A stretch of DNA of 64,000 nucleotides, taken from assembly GCF_963678635.1 (NCBI RefSeq), contig NC_087071.1, forward strand, positions 4,789,624-4,853,623, read 5' to 3'. Below are positions 11,320 through 20,179 of the stretch, piece by piece. A program made the position numbers and the translations under genes. The DNA is from Symsagittifera roscoffensis (taxonomy: Eukaryota; Xenacoelomorpha; Acoela; Convolutidae). Positions within the stretch are counted from its first letter, which is position 1, and every line of letters starts with the position of its first letter. A model generated the notes under the pieces. The model ran no database searches and was not told the DNA's origin. It worked only from the letters and a program-made list of their open reading frames with translations.

Positions 11320-11525
11320 AGTAGTATATGAGTGAGGGAGAGTGGGGGGGGGGGGGTTGGTATGAGACCCCCATGTATTAAGATAGGGAATAGAGTATCC
11401 GGTCTCCAAGCTATGTATTAAGATAGGGAATAGATTTCCAATGTATTAAGGTAGGGAATAGTTTTCCCATGTATTAAGATGGTAGGTTTCAGATGGTAAG
11501 TTTCAGAAAAATTTTTGGCGCCCGA
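11320..11525 (+). repeat. Polinton left terminal inverted repeat
   Basis: About 206 bp matching 28954-29154 inverted, with a few small indels; homology ends at GGCGCCCGA. Near the tip is a run of about 12 G. Internally the motif ATGTATTAAGATAGGGAATAG recurs three times, with a fourth partial copy. Confidence 0.93.
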
Positions 11526-12645
11526 ATTTTTTGAGCTCGATTTTGCCAATACTTGCGTTTCTTAGTCAACTTCTACGATTTGTGATATGTAAGGACTATC
11601 TTATCTTACAAAAATTCGATATGGTAAGTTTCAGAAGGTAAGTTTCAGAAAATTTTTTGAAAATTTTAAAAGTTTTACTTGCAAATACATTTTTATCTTA
11701 AAAAAACAATTTTTTATTAAAAAACGAAAAAAAATTTTTGGATGGTAAGTTTCAGATGGTAAGTTTCGACGAAAATTAGGTTTCGATTTAGAGTATGGGA
11801 TCATAAACTAATATATCACGGAATATTTTTTTCTCGAAAGAATCTTAAATTCTTATTTCATGTTATTTATTTTCCCTCAGGTTATCTGGGGAAAATTGTC
11901 AAGAGGGGATTATCTTTGACAGGTTAGTTATTCCGCTCCACGGCATATCAGGGGAATCTTGACAGCTCCTCACGGTTGATTACTTTTATATCCTACTTAA
12001 TCTTTTTTCCGCAGGTTATCTGGAGAACGGATGACAGGTTCATTACACTTGTTAATTTTATGACTTATTTTATCTTTTTTCACATAATTATCTCACTTAT
12101 TTTTATCCCAACTGGTTTATTTATTCTGTCATATTTCTTGCTACGATTCATTTCAGCTCTCTTTTATCACTTTGTCTTTAATCTTTAAAAAAATCTTTGA
12201 AATTTCCAAATTTTCCAAAAAAATTATTTGAAATTTCCAAATTTTCCAAAAAATTATCATCCAAATTTATCAATTGCTCAGCCACGCTAAAAGTTTACTC
12301 TGAAAAAAACATAGTATCATTTTTTTTTGGTTCTGACATTTTTGTGTAATAATTTTTCCATCTTTCTCAGAGTAAACTTTTAAGAAAGGTATACAATTTA
12401 CTAGAAATTGGTTACAATTTTCGTAAATTTATCTACTCTATCGTTAGTTCTTTCAATTGGGGGACTACAACATCCATATTCCATCATCAATCTCCGTATT
12501 TCATCAAAAGGTTAGTTGCTAAGATGCTTTTCGTAAAAAAATTTAAGGAATTCAAAAGTTAAATTACATAAATAATCAAACAATTCACTACATCGTATAG
12601 TAAAATTACTGCAAAAATTGACACTTACAAATAAAAAATTCACTT
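11526..12645. other. Polinton left subterminal non-coding region
   Basis: Contains several copies of GATGGTAAGTTTCAG, the 266-bp segment (11708-11973) that is also found at 9201-9466, a CAGGTTATCTGG motif used twice (about 11878 and 12013), and a direct repeat of GAAATTTCCAAATTTTCC at 12200-12250. No gene is supported. Confidence 0.6.
11708..11973 (+). repeat. 266-bp segment, source copy of 9201-9466
   Basis: Lies in the left subterminal part of the Polinton, inside its boundary, so this is the likely donor of the copy at 9201. Confidence 0.85.
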
Positions 12646-13045
12646 TTACATAAAATTACTGATAAAATTCAAAACATACACATCATGAACATTATTCAAG
12701 TTCTTCTGGAAGAATTTAAAAAGGAGAAATGCTGAATAAATTGCGTAAAAACCACACAAATTATCAGTTTTTTGTAGCTTTCGAGGAACCATTCGTCGAA
12801 ACTTTTTTTGTCAAAAAAGGGTAAATTGATCTCTTTCTTCCCAAAGAATCAGCAAGGTAGTAGCTTTTATTCATTCGAGCAATCATAATCCAGTGTTCTC
12901 CTCTATCATTGCTTGGGGCTGAGTTAATAATTGCAAAAGAGTATTCTGTTAGTTGAGGTACTGTATCAGAACGGTATGATCCCATGTACTTGAACCTGAG
13001 CTCTGGAATTCTTTCAATAACTTGCAAAAGTGAAATTTTATCCAT
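12646..13045 (-). pseudogene. Polinton adenovirus-type cysteine protease, frameshifted
   Basis: The frame starts at ATG 13045 (MDKISLLQVIERIPEL). It contains the family's early YMGSYRSDTVP, the histidine motif RGEHWIMIARM and LADSLG. After an A-run near 12800-12810 the frame shifts; the cysteine motif NLCGFYAIYSAF lies in another frame, which runs to a stop at 12646. About 133 codons in total, shorter than the usual ~180-200. In the family this enzyme matures capsid proteins in the virion. All three catalytic positions are still legible, but not in one frame. The break sits in a homopolymer, so a sequencing or assembly error is possible. Its ATG overlaps the end of the upstream membrane-protein gene by eight bases. 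Confidence 0.8.
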
Positions 13046-13421
13046 CTTTGCAATTGTAGGCTGATTTACAGCTAAAAATGAAATTGATAGTTTGATAGTG
13101 TACTTTAGGTTAAAAAAAAGGAAGAATAATGACTTACACACATTTAGGAATTGAATCAACAAAGTCCCATACACAAGCCTTATATAGTGGGCAAAGTTTA
13201 TTGAATACTGTTTTACAGTCTAGGTTGAAGAAGTGTCTCGGGTTTTCAACTAAACAGCATTCTTTCTCTATATTTTCTGGAGCTTTAGGTCTGAAGAAAA
13301 ACAATATAGATAGTACAGAGATAGTAACAAAGAAAAGTCCCAAAAAAGTTACAATATTTTTATAGGAACCTGAAAACTCAAAAAAATTAAACATTTTTAG
13401 CGACTGTTCCGAATTTGTCAA
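13038..13421 (-). CDS. small Cys-rich single-pass membrane protein of the Polinton, one short intron
   Basis: Starts MTNSEQSLKMFNFF at 13421. It has one membrane segment (IVTFLGLFFVTISVLSILFFF, about residues 23-43) and then a cysteine-rich tail of about 50 residues (CCLVENPRHFF, DCKTVFNKLCPLYKACVW). A consensus donor GTAAGT at 13137-13132 and the acceptor TTTTTAG at 13072 define a 66-bp intron. Splicing adds three codons with one more cysteine, then more, and ends at 13038 inside the protease start. Without splicing the frame stops two bases past the donor. The function is not recognised; the position between protease and capsid genes suggests a structural or membrane role. A 240-bp piece of this gene is copied, inverted, into the capsid gene. 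Confidence 0.55.
13051..13290 (+). repeat. 240-bp internal inverted repeat, left copy (likely source)
   Basis: Equal-length inverted match to 14406-14645 with only a handful of differences. This copy sits within a gene whose coding sequence and intron make sense here, so it is the probable source. Confidence 0.9.
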
Positions 13422-13463
13422 TTTGAATATTTGATAGTCTTTCTCCCAAGACTATCACTTCCG

Positions 13464-14940
13464 TTATTTGCTAAAGGGAAATTGGAAAAACATTTCTAAT
13501 CTCAAGCTTTCTCCACTAAGTTCAGGATAATGCAAGTGTTCAGCGGCATCCTGTAGTGAATTCAAGTCGAAAACTAGAATATAGTGATTTTGAAAATCTT
13601 CCATAGGAAGAGCTGGAAAATCTTTGTTAAACTGCATTGCTTTCATTGTTGTAACATAGGGTCGACAAGGAGAAGTTGTATCTAATGAAATAAGTGCTCT
13701 TCCACCCCGAATAATTCTAAGCTCTCTCAAATGAAAATGTTGACAATTGAAAGGATTTTCATAAAAAGATCCCGCAACAGCCGAATTTGTATTCATTGCA
13801 ACAGCTATCCTTCTGATTGGGGCATTATTGAAAACATTTTCCTGAATAAACTGGTTTTGACGAGATGGAATGATAAAGGTTCTTGCTATAGTTTCCATGT
13901 AATTGTAATGAGCAGGTTCCCTTTTCAGATTCCATTGCAAATATTGATGATTAGGTTCAGCTACTAAAATTCTTCTTGTAAACAGTGAACAATCAACTAT
14001 TTTCAGACTGACATTTGGGTTATCAGATAACATGTAAAAAGGTCTAGCTCGAATAAGTTTAATTCGAACTTTGGTATTTGGTAGCAACAGTTTTTCGCAA
14101 GTAAACAAATCAATGGCGAGCCTCCCATAGAGTGAAAAATTTATCCCTGTTCCCAAGGAATTTGCTCTATCAGTGAATGGATACATATCAAATGCATCAG
14201 GATTTTCTTCAAAACTGTATCCATGACAAGCAAGAATTTCTTTATTACTCACTGCTGACGAGTTGAATTCGTTCGATATCTGTGCCTTATGAGGATATAA
14301 TCCATTGGCATTGTAAACCATTGTATTGTTAAAATAAACTTCACAGTTGGAGAATAGAGAATGTAGTAGATTGTTTACATAAGTTAAGTAAGTTTGTGGT
14401 TCCTCACCTAAAGCTCCAGAAAAAATAGAGAAGGAATGCTCTTTAGTTGAAAACCCGAGACACTTCTTCAACCTAGACTGTAAAACAGTATTCAACAAAC
14501 TTTGCCCACTATATAAGGCTTGTGTATGGGACTTTGTTGATTCAATTCCTAAATGTGTGTAAGTCATAATTCTTCCTTTTTTTAAACCTAAAGTACACTA
14601 TCAAACTATCAATTTCATTTTTAGCTGTAAATCAGCCTACAATTGAATCTTCCTCCGATTTTGCTTTATGTTCTGCTTTTTCTTTTTTGAAAGCATCAAA
14701 CAATCTTCTTTTGAATAGTTGAAGCTTTAAGCTAAGATGGGTATCACGCACATCCAAGTAGAGATTACGATCCGTTTCAAATTCAAACTCAATACTGCTT
14801 TCATCCAGAGAAGTACTGGGGAATACTTCTTGTGTGTAAGATGACATAATTGTTTCCAAAACTGGGACTTTATCAAAAATCTCCAAAGAAGAATTTGTAA
14901 ACGCCCCGTACCGAAAATGACTACTTTGATTTACACTCAT
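13464..14940 (-). pseudogene. Polinton major capsid protein (double jelly-roll type), interrupted
   Basis: The N-terminal part, 14632-14940, starts MSVNQSSHFRYGAF and includes IEFEFETDRNLYLDVRDTHL. The C-terminal part, about 13464-14405, includes YLTYVNNLLHSLFSNCEVYF, NGLYPHKAQISNEFNSS and PALPMEDFQNHYILVFDLNS. In known Polinton capsid proteins the two blocks are adjacent (an N-terminal strand, then VNNxLHSLFSxxxVxxN). Here they are separated by 240 bp that are an inverted copy of the neighbouring membrane-protein gene. The insert introduces a stop (14632-14634) and shifts the frame, so no full-length product is possible without removing it. I tested GT-AG intron removal and found no junction that keeps the frame. 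The start overlaps the stop of the core-like gene (ATGA). Confidence 0.8.
14406..14645 (-). repeat. 240-bp internal inverted repeat, right copy, inserted in the capsid gene
   Basis: Begins at CAATTGTAGGC and ends at GAGCTTTAGGT on the minus strand, exactly where the capsid reading frame breaks. The 53-codon frame starting MTYTHLG inside it is an antisense artefact. Confidence 0.9.
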
Positions 14941-15306
14941 TTTATCTTGTCAAAGATCTCTTTGCGAGAGCGACTGATTTTTGAACTACTCTTTCGAGAA
15001 ATGGTTCTTCTTGTTCTACGCTTGGATTTCTTTTTTCCACCTCCCAGCTGTTTTCGAACTGTTTTTGCTCCAACATCTTTTGCAAACGTTTTGAGTTTTT
15101 TTCGTCCACTGACAACTTCTCCAATCTCTGGAGCGGCAATTTCAAATAAATCTGCTCCGATTTTTTTTTGCAGCTGGGACTATATATTTTTTAATGAAGG
15201 GAATTGCAGTTCTCCCAAGAGTTTGTGCAAGAGCACCAAAACCTCTTCCACGCTGCCTTGCATGTCCACGAAAAATAGGAAAATTAGCTGAACTTTGATT
15301 AACCAT
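14937..15306 (-). pseudogene. basic Polinton core/minor protein, frameshifted in an A-tract
   Basis: Starts MVNQSSANFPIFRGHARQ at 15306, followed by RGRGFGALAQTLGRTAIPF. At a run of nine A (15161-15169) the frame shifts; the downstream frame is rich in Lys and Arg (LGGGKKKSKRRTRRTISRKS) and ends at 14937, overlapping the capsid ATG as ATGA. This is a small, strongly basic protein with a Gly/Arg-rich head between penton and capsid genes. Known Polintons carry such proteins here, and by analogy to adenovirus core or pVI/pX proteins they may bind DNA or membranes; that role is inferred. A one-base homopolymer change is the only lesion, so sequencing error or ribosomal slippage cannot be excluded. 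Confidence 0.65.
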
Positions 15307-16151
15307 TTCGTATGAAGTATTAATAAAAAATGATTATCCGAAATCTTGCGAAACAAGAGGACAACTCGTGTAATTCCTACGGACACAAAAGGAATTTTTT
15401 CACCTGTTGTATCCCTTAGTTCTATTTTCATGCTGTGGAAAGAGTTTTTTAATAATTTTTTAATTTGTAGATTTGTGAAGGATTGATAGTTCATGTACTG
15501 TCCTGTAGATATTATGTCTCCATTTTTTACTTTGGAAATGAAAGGAATACAACGCAGTAATGGAGTTTTTGTATCGCCTACTATATTATATTCTATAATA
15601 TCACTATAAATCAATAAGGAATGTATTCTTATAATGTCGTAAGAATACTGAGGATAATGTGGTTCTTTTCCTTTCATTATAACACCTGTCTGATTTTGTT
15701 CTAAATCACAACCAAAAATGTGACTCAAATCAGCACTTTGAATTATAAACACTGATTGATCCTCAGGTAAATGAATAGCAACTTTTTGAGTAATCTTATC
15801 TACTGATACACAAATTCCGTTATATTCATATTTTTTTGCGCCTATACGTTTTCGAACTTTGTCATTCATGGCTACAACTATATCAACAATACTTGGATAC
15901 AATCCAGGTTCAACATGCATCGGTTGAATCTTTCTTTTTTCCTCGGGACTTTCTCGTCCATCTACGAAAGTAAACTTTCCCTCTGTAACGTTTTGGTACA
16001 AAGAAGGGTACGATATTTCTGAAATAGCAACCTCCCATTCTCCTTTTAGATGTACTTGTTCCGGTAGAAAATTTGTAAAGGAACTAAGACTGTTATTCGG
16101 ATAACAATTAAAAGAAGCATTAGAAACTAGCTCAATAGTAAAAGAATCCAT
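15180..16151 (-). CDS. Polinton penton-like minor capsid protein
   Basis: Starts MDSFTIELVSNASFNCYPNN at 16151; the open frame continues upstream without another convincing start. Family features visible are the N-terminal SNASxxxYPxN block, LPEQVHLKGEWEVAISEISYPSLYQN, DLSHIFGCD and the late FHSMKIELRDTTGEKIPF...VLLFRK. These match the single jelly-roll minor capsid (penton) protein of Polintons, which forms vertex pentamers; that assembly is inferred from the family. The normal end is probably near the FRK motif. The present frame reads on for about 45 more residues over the start of the basic core-like gene, an unusually long overlap that hints at a small frameshift near 15310-15350. Confidence 0.82.
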   Translation of the reverse strand: MDSFTIELVSNASFNCYPNNSLSSFTNFLPEQVHLKGEWEVAISEISYPSLYQNVTEGKFTFVDGRESPEEKRKIQPMHVEPGLYPSIVDIVVAMNDKVRKRIGAKKYEYNGICVSVDKITQKVAIHLPEDQSVFIIQSADLSHIFGCDLEQNQTGVIMKGKEPHYPQYSYDIIRIHSLLIYSDIIEYNIVGDTKTPLLRCIPFISKVKNGDIISTGQYMNYQSFTNLQIKKLLKNSFHSMKIELRDTTGEKIPFVSVGITRVVLLFRKISDNHFLLILHTKWLIKVQLIFLFFVDMQGSVEEVLVLLHKLLGELQFPSLKNI

Positions 16152-16203
16152 GACAACTGATCGATAGAAACTCAATTTAAAAAATGACTTACCACTAATC
16201 TGA

Positions 16204-17136
16204 TCATTTTTTCAGCTCTTTTTCATAAAATTTTCCCAGAATTTCTTCTTTTTCGAGATCTTTGATGATGTATGTTGGAGGTTTTTTTGTAGATATTGCC
16301 GAAATTTCAAAAATTTCATCTGTAAACTGTGGCTTGTATCCTTTTCGGAACGGAATATCATTTTTCGAAATTCTAACTCTATCACCAATTTTGAATTTTG
16401 GTTTAGTATATTTCTTGAATGAATTGTTATACAATATTGATAAAAAATCACTGTTTTTCACATCTCTGGGAGATTTTCCAATTGATCGATTTTTGCGGCA
16501 GTTCAATGTAGAAACAAATTTCTGCGATTTGGGCACAAGTTTTTCACCATGATCTTCAATGTAACGATATATTATATGTTTTAAAGATTGAATTGCTCTC
16601 TCTGCAAATGCAGCTTTTGTTTCACTCATTGTTGAGTAAACTTCAATGTCTTTCTCCTTGCAAAACTTTTTAAAAGTTTCCCCATATTCTGTTCCTTTAT
16701 CAACCCAAAGTTTTTGAGGAGTGTTTTTTCGAGAAATCATTTTTCTAAAAGCTTGTAAAGTGTCTTTGGCATACTTTGTTTTCATTGTTTGAACTCTGAC
16801 AAATCTCGAAAAAATATCTACAACAACTAATAAATACTTGATTCCATTGTTTTGACTAGCTAACTTGTCTACAAAAGCCAAATCCATACACCAGATTTCC
16901 TTGATATATTTAGAAAACGCTTGAAGTCTTCGGAAAGACCTGATTGGTGGTCCAAAGTTTGTATACGATGTCTTGGTTTGTAAAAACTTTTCTACTTTCT
17001 TTTTTGATAAACCACTTGCTTTACTCAAGTTTTGAATAGAACCGTACGCAGCTCTGCCCCTAGAATACAATCTGTTTAGTCTTACCTTTTCAGATTTTGA
17101 AAGGGATCCAAGTTCCTCTATCTTTTGCTTTGGCAT
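16204..17136 (-). CDS. Polinton retrovirus-like DDE integrase
   Basis: 310 residues from ATG 17136 (MPKQKIEELGSLSKSEK). The rve core has the catalytic triad: D in IWCMDLAFVD (about residue 90), D in LWVDKGTEYG (about 145) and E in KAAFAERAIQSLK (about 178). The D-to-E spacing is slightly under the usual ~35. N-terminal region: LYSRGRAAYGSIQNLSKASG. C-terminal SH3-like part: PKFKIGDRVRISK and GYKPQFTDEIFEI, as in other Polinton integrases. It inserts element ends into host DNA, leaving 6-bp duplications, which agrees with the flanking CACGGG. The frame is intact. Its first 47 bases overlap the end of the preceding small gene. Confidence 0.93.
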   Translation of the reverse strand: MPKQKIEELGSLSKSEKVRLNRLYSRGRAAYGSIQNLSKASGLSKKKVEKFLQTKTSYTNFGPPIRSFRRLQAFSKYIKEIWCMDLAFVDKLASQNNGIKYLLVVVDIFSRFVRVQTMKTKYAKDTLQAFRKMISRKNTPQKLWVDKGTEYGETFKKFCKEKDIEVYSTMSETKAAFAERAIQSLKHIIYRYIEDHGEKLVPKSQKFVSTLNCRKNRSIGKSPRDVKNSDFLSILYNNSFKKYTKPKFKIGDRVRISKNDIPFRKGYKPQFTDEIFEISAISTKKPPTYIIKDLEKEEILGKFYEKELKK

Positions 17137-17500
17137 TCTTGTTAATAACAAGTTTAGGAGGAAGTTGAGTTGCTTCCAAAATAGAAAAGTAAATATCTGG
17201 AAAATCGGAATTTTTTCGCTTTAGTGTACACACAAAGTCTACAATAGATTCTTTTGTATCTCGATTATCTAATATAATAATGTCTGACTGGCTGAGTTTA
17301 ATTCTAGGAGAATTCAAAATTAAATCAATAATATGCTTATTGTTGCTCGTTTTCAACCTCGCATTTACAGCACTGTAAACAGAATCAAAATTTTTTGGTA
17401 CAATCTCCTCTTTTTCCTGCTTTTGTTCCAATTTTTGTTTTGTTGGAAGTGTACTTTGTGATTGATAAACTGAGTATGGAATTAAAACAAACTGTTCCAT
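17090..17500 (-). CDS. small conserved Polinton protein, function unknown
   Basis: 136 residues, MEQFVLIPYSVYQSQS to KAKDRGTWIPFKI. It begins two bases after the ATPase stop and overlaps the integrase start, so it is probably co-transcribed with both. A Gln/Lys/Glu-rich linker follows the first 20 residues. The C-terminal half (LILNSPRIKLSQSDIIILDN, FPDIYFSILEATQLPP) has a regular alpha/beta look. I recall proteins of this size and ending from other Polintons but cannot name a reaction. No catalytic motif is visible. Confidence 0.7.
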   Translation of the reverse strand: MEQFVLIPYSVYQSQSTLPTKQKLEQKQEKEEIVPKNFDSVYSAVNARLKTSNNKHIIDLILNSPRIKLSQSDIIILDNRDTKESIVDFVCTLKRKNSDFPDIYFSILEATQLPPKLVINKNAKAKDRGTWIPFKI

Positions 17501-17501
17501 A

Positions 17502-18449
17502 CTATATCAATCGTTTAATGACAAAAGGGGTGATGATAGATATCAATTGTAACCCTTTAGTTGAACTTAAAATATTTCTTCTTTTGTGTAGAGGATTCTT
17601 TTTTGTGTTAGCTTTGAAATTCCTTTTCGATATTTTACTACGTCTTCTTTCCGAAGATCTCGAAGCTCCCCTCTTAATAGGTTTACTAAACACTCGCTCA
17701 GAAAGTGAATGAAATCTTTTGGGCAATTGAGAATGAATTGTTTTCGAAGTCTTAGGGAAAATTTTTGAAATATTGGGAGAATAGAGACGTATTGTGTACT
17801 CATCGTCCAAAAACTTTGTCTCTATTCTAGCTGGTAAGTAATATTTTGTTGGAACTGAGCCACTATTAGTGCAATACCTAAGTGAATCAACTGTTTTTAG
17901 GGTTAAATCAATAAGTATATGACCATAAGGAACGGATGTTGCATCTTGATACCACTCTTTCAATTGAGATCCTAGACCTTGTTGTTGACTTAATGTATTG
18001 ATTTGTAAAACATCCCTCGGCGACTTGAACAAGACTATGTGTGTATTTTGTAACTCTACATCTCGTCCTAATTTGCTTTGATGAAATAAATTGTGTTTGA
18101 TGTATATTGTATTCAGACCCCTGTGTCTCCCCGCAGTAGCAATTTTTACAAATTGTTTGGAGTTTGAAATTTCTTCACAAGAATCATCAAATATAAGCAA
18201 ATACTTAGTTCCATTATTGGGTAGATTTTCAATCGAGTCAAAATCTACTCCTTGGATAAATTTAAGGTTTTTTCTTTGCATTTGACTATAAAGAGGTTGA
18301 TAATGTTGATAAAAATAAAAAATTTTGTCAAAAGCTGGTTGAAAAGTACCAATTTTCAACCAATCAAAAATAAGATGCGATTTTCCATATCCACTTGGTC
18401 CAACTAGGGAAATAAAAATTCGTTCTTTGGTAGATATTATTTTATTCAT
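17502..18449 (-). CDS. Polinton genome-packaging ATPase (FtsK/HerA-type)
   Basis: 315 residues from ATG 18449 (MNKIISTKERIF); the open frame extends a little further upstream without an ATG. Walker A is ISLVGPSGYGKSHLIFDW at about residues 14-31, and Walker B is TKYLLIFDDSCEE at about 80-92. Downstream are KIATAGRHRGLNTIYIKHN and the late PYGHILIDLTLKT. The last ~70 residues are very basic (KPIKRGASRSSERRRSKISK). In the family this motor pumps DNA into capsids. The frame is intact. The gene sits between a small membrane-protein frame and the conserved 136-residue gene, as usual in this part of Polintons. Confidence 0.9.
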   Translation of the reverse strand: MNKIISTKERIFISLVGPSGYGKSHLIFDWLKIGTFQPAFDKIFYFYQHYQPLYSQMQRKNLKFIQGVDFDSIENLPNNGTKYLLIFDDSCEEISNSKQFVKIATAGRHRGLNTIYIKHNLFHQSKLGRDVELQNTHIVLFKSPRDVLQINTLSQQQGLGSQLKEWYQDATSVPYGHILIDLTLKTVDSLRYCTNSGSVPTKYYLPARIETKFLDDEYTIRLYSPNISKIFPKTSKTIHSQLPKRFHSLSERVFSKPIKRGASRSSERRRSKISKRNFKANTKKNPLHKRRNILSSTKGLQLISIITPFVIKRLI

Positions 18450-18707
18450 AGCTTTGGAGAAGGTAGAATATAACCGACTGTACTTGATAAAATAGCTACC
18501 CAAACTGTTGTTTCTTCACATGTTGTGATAACATAATTCGAACGATTGCACATACTAGCATCAAAACTATAACAAAAAATTGGCACAAAAAACCAAAAGA
18601 AATCTATTACATGTACGTCCAAACAATTTGCATGATTTTCGTTCATGATTTTCTTCATCAAAAACAAAATTTCCTAAATTTACGGGCTTGTAACATTGAT
18701 CGACCAT
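18446..18707 (-). pseudogene. small membrane-protein frame of the Polinton, probably frameshifted
   Basis: An ATG at 18707 opens MVDQCYKPVNLGNFVF, while a different frame from about 18667 carries a hydrophobic stretch (VIDFFWFFVPIFCYSF) and ends at 18446, overlapping the ATPase start. The two frames look like halves of one short gene split by one indel near 18660. No family recognised. Confidence 0.35.
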
Positions 18708-18769
18708 CTTAACTCTAAAAAGAAGAAGTTGACAATGAAATTTAATTAAAGTTTGAAAATGGTAGTACA

Positions 18770-19247
18770 TTAAGAATAATATAATTTACAATTTGTTAAA
18801 AAACATCGAGTCCATGTTCCGTATGCAAATGCTTTTCTTTCTGCACAGTGAAGAGTTTTTGCATGACGAAATGGGTAGTTGCTACACCTCCAATCATGTT
18901 CCTCATCTTTGAATATCAAAAACTGAACTTTAGGGCAAGCGTAGTCATCCAAATTAATAATCTTTGTTTCCAAAAATTCTGATAGAGTCTTACATTTTTC
19001 ATAACCTTTTGCAAAAAATTCAGTGTCTGTGGCTTCTAGATTTTTCAAAATTTTTTCAAGTTCAGTATAATTTTCGTAACCACTGCTCCAATTGATTCCA
19101 TGAAGATGCTGTGTACACCAAAAAGGTTGGTTTGAATTTTTTGGGAGGAAGAAAGGAATATCCTTCTGTTTGTCCATCCTTATAAACTCCTAATTCTTTC
19201 ACTATATTGCTTTCAGTACATTCAATATCCAAAACAACTAGACTCAT
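18770..19247 (-). pseudogene. Polinton gene with a possible DnaQ-like exonuclease fold, frameshifted
   Basis: Starts MSLVVLDIECTESNIVKELG at 19247, resembling an Exo I motif (strand then D-x-E). The frame breaks near 19130-19150. The other frame continues with WCTQHLHGINWSSGYENYTE, INLDDYACPKVQFLIF and PFRHAKTLHCAERKAFAYG, ending at 18770. The last block recalls Exo III (H-x-A-x-x-D), but the aspartate position is not kept, so an inactive or very divergent exonuclease is possible. The assignment is inference from motif order; the reliable statement is that two conserved-looking halves are split by one frameshift. Confidence 0.5.
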
Positions 19248-19287
19248 TCTGTTAACTGATTTCTCTGAAGTTTTTTGTATAAAATGA

Positions 19288-19691
19288 TTAACAATCAAAC
19301 AATGCATATACTGATGAAGCAAATATTTTAACATATAAACAGAAAAAAAATCCAGTCACGTGACCAAGAAAGCATGAACTGGGGAGACTAGGTGCAACAT
19401 AACAATACTCAGGACCTTTTTTTGTAGTAGATTTCACAGATCCAGCAGAGTCATGTAGAATTGCATGTAGTCTAAAAATTTTGGAGTTTGCAAAAAGTAA
19501 TCCATACAGGAATTTCCGTATCCAATTAGTCCTCCAATAGGAAATTTTTGGTCCATTTCTTTTAAATTTATGTCCGGGTACAAAACAATACAGGTACACA
19601 GAAATAAATTTTTTCTTTTTGTGTTTGATGAGAAATCTTGCCTAATAATCTCAAAAACTCTTAGAATTTCATTCAATTTCTGTACGTTCAT
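19288..19691 (-). pseudogene. unknown Polinton gene, frameshifted
   Basis: Starts MNVQKLNEILRVFEIIRQDF at 19691 and reads through NLFLCTCIVLYPDIN and FPIGGLIGYGNSCMDYF, then breaks near 19470-19490. A second frame gives LHAILHDSAGSVKSTTKKGP and SLPSSCFLGHVTGFFFCLYV, ending at 19288. The words are not low-complexity and look conserved, but I cannot name a family. It overlaps the next gene's end by 23 bases, indicating a compact operon-like cluster. Confidence 0.45.
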
Positions 19692-20097
19692 TTTCTACAG
19701 TGCATTCGTCAATAATGATACAAGATTTTTTGAAGGTCTCTACATAACCTAGTAATGAAGGAAGCGTATCAAGTAATTTATCATATTCTTCTTTTTGTAG
19801 TTGTAAAGATTGATTATTTTTCCATTGATTTCCATTTCTACGATATTCTACAAGATCTATCTTTTTGGTATCAGATCGGTATCCTATGTGAATTTTTCTT
19901 CTACCATTATGCAGAGTCCACTCAAAGTGAGATATTTGTGAGTCTACGTCCAAATTCTGCAAGTTTGGTAAATTTTGAGATTCTATAATTGTTAGTGAAA
20001 TTTTTTGGGACTTTTCTTCTAGAACAATATGAAAAAGTCCCAATTTATTGTGAAGTTTTAAGAGTAAATTTCTTGAAAAACCAATATTCCAACTCAT
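19669..20097 (-). CDS. small Polinton protein, possible PC4-like ssDNA-binding fold
   Basis: 142 residues from ATG 20097 (MSWNIGFSRNLLLKLHNKLG). The segment RRKIHIGYRSDTKKIDLVEY, followed by SLQLQKEEYDKLLDTLPSLL, resembles the PC4 pattern (a strand, a V-D-L/I-R-E-Y strand, a loop, then L-x-x-E-x-x-x-L), known in single-stranded DNA-binding coactivators. An ssDNA-binding protein would suit protein-primed replication. This is a fold guess only. The frame is intact. Confidence 0.45.
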   Translation of the reverse strand: MSWNIGFSRNLLLKLHNKLGLFHIVLEEKSQKISLTIIESQNLPNLQNLDVDSQISHFEWTLHNGRRKIHIGYRSDTKKIDLVEYRRNGNQWKNNQSLQLQKEEYDKLLDTLPSLLGYVETFKKSCIIIDECTVENERTEIE

Positions 20098-20179
20098 ACT
20101 GTTCAACACCAATACTAAATGAAAAATGATTTTGAGGATAAATTGTTAAATTACAAGACAAAAACATAAATAACTTAAA

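Noticed and set aside
13129-13365. plus-strand open frame starting MTYTHLG
   Set aside because: It is the antisense of the membrane-protein gene and matches the capsid ORF start only because of the 240-bp inverted repeat.
14406-14645. reading the capsid insert as a GT-AG intron
   Set aside because: The sequence does start with GTAGGC after ATT and end with TTTAG, but removing it puts the downstream capsid sequence out of frame, and the segment is an inverted copy of a neighbouring gene.
14917-15291. 124-codon plus-strand frame over the core-like gene
   Set aside because: Antisense shadow of the minus-strand capsid/core/penton genes.
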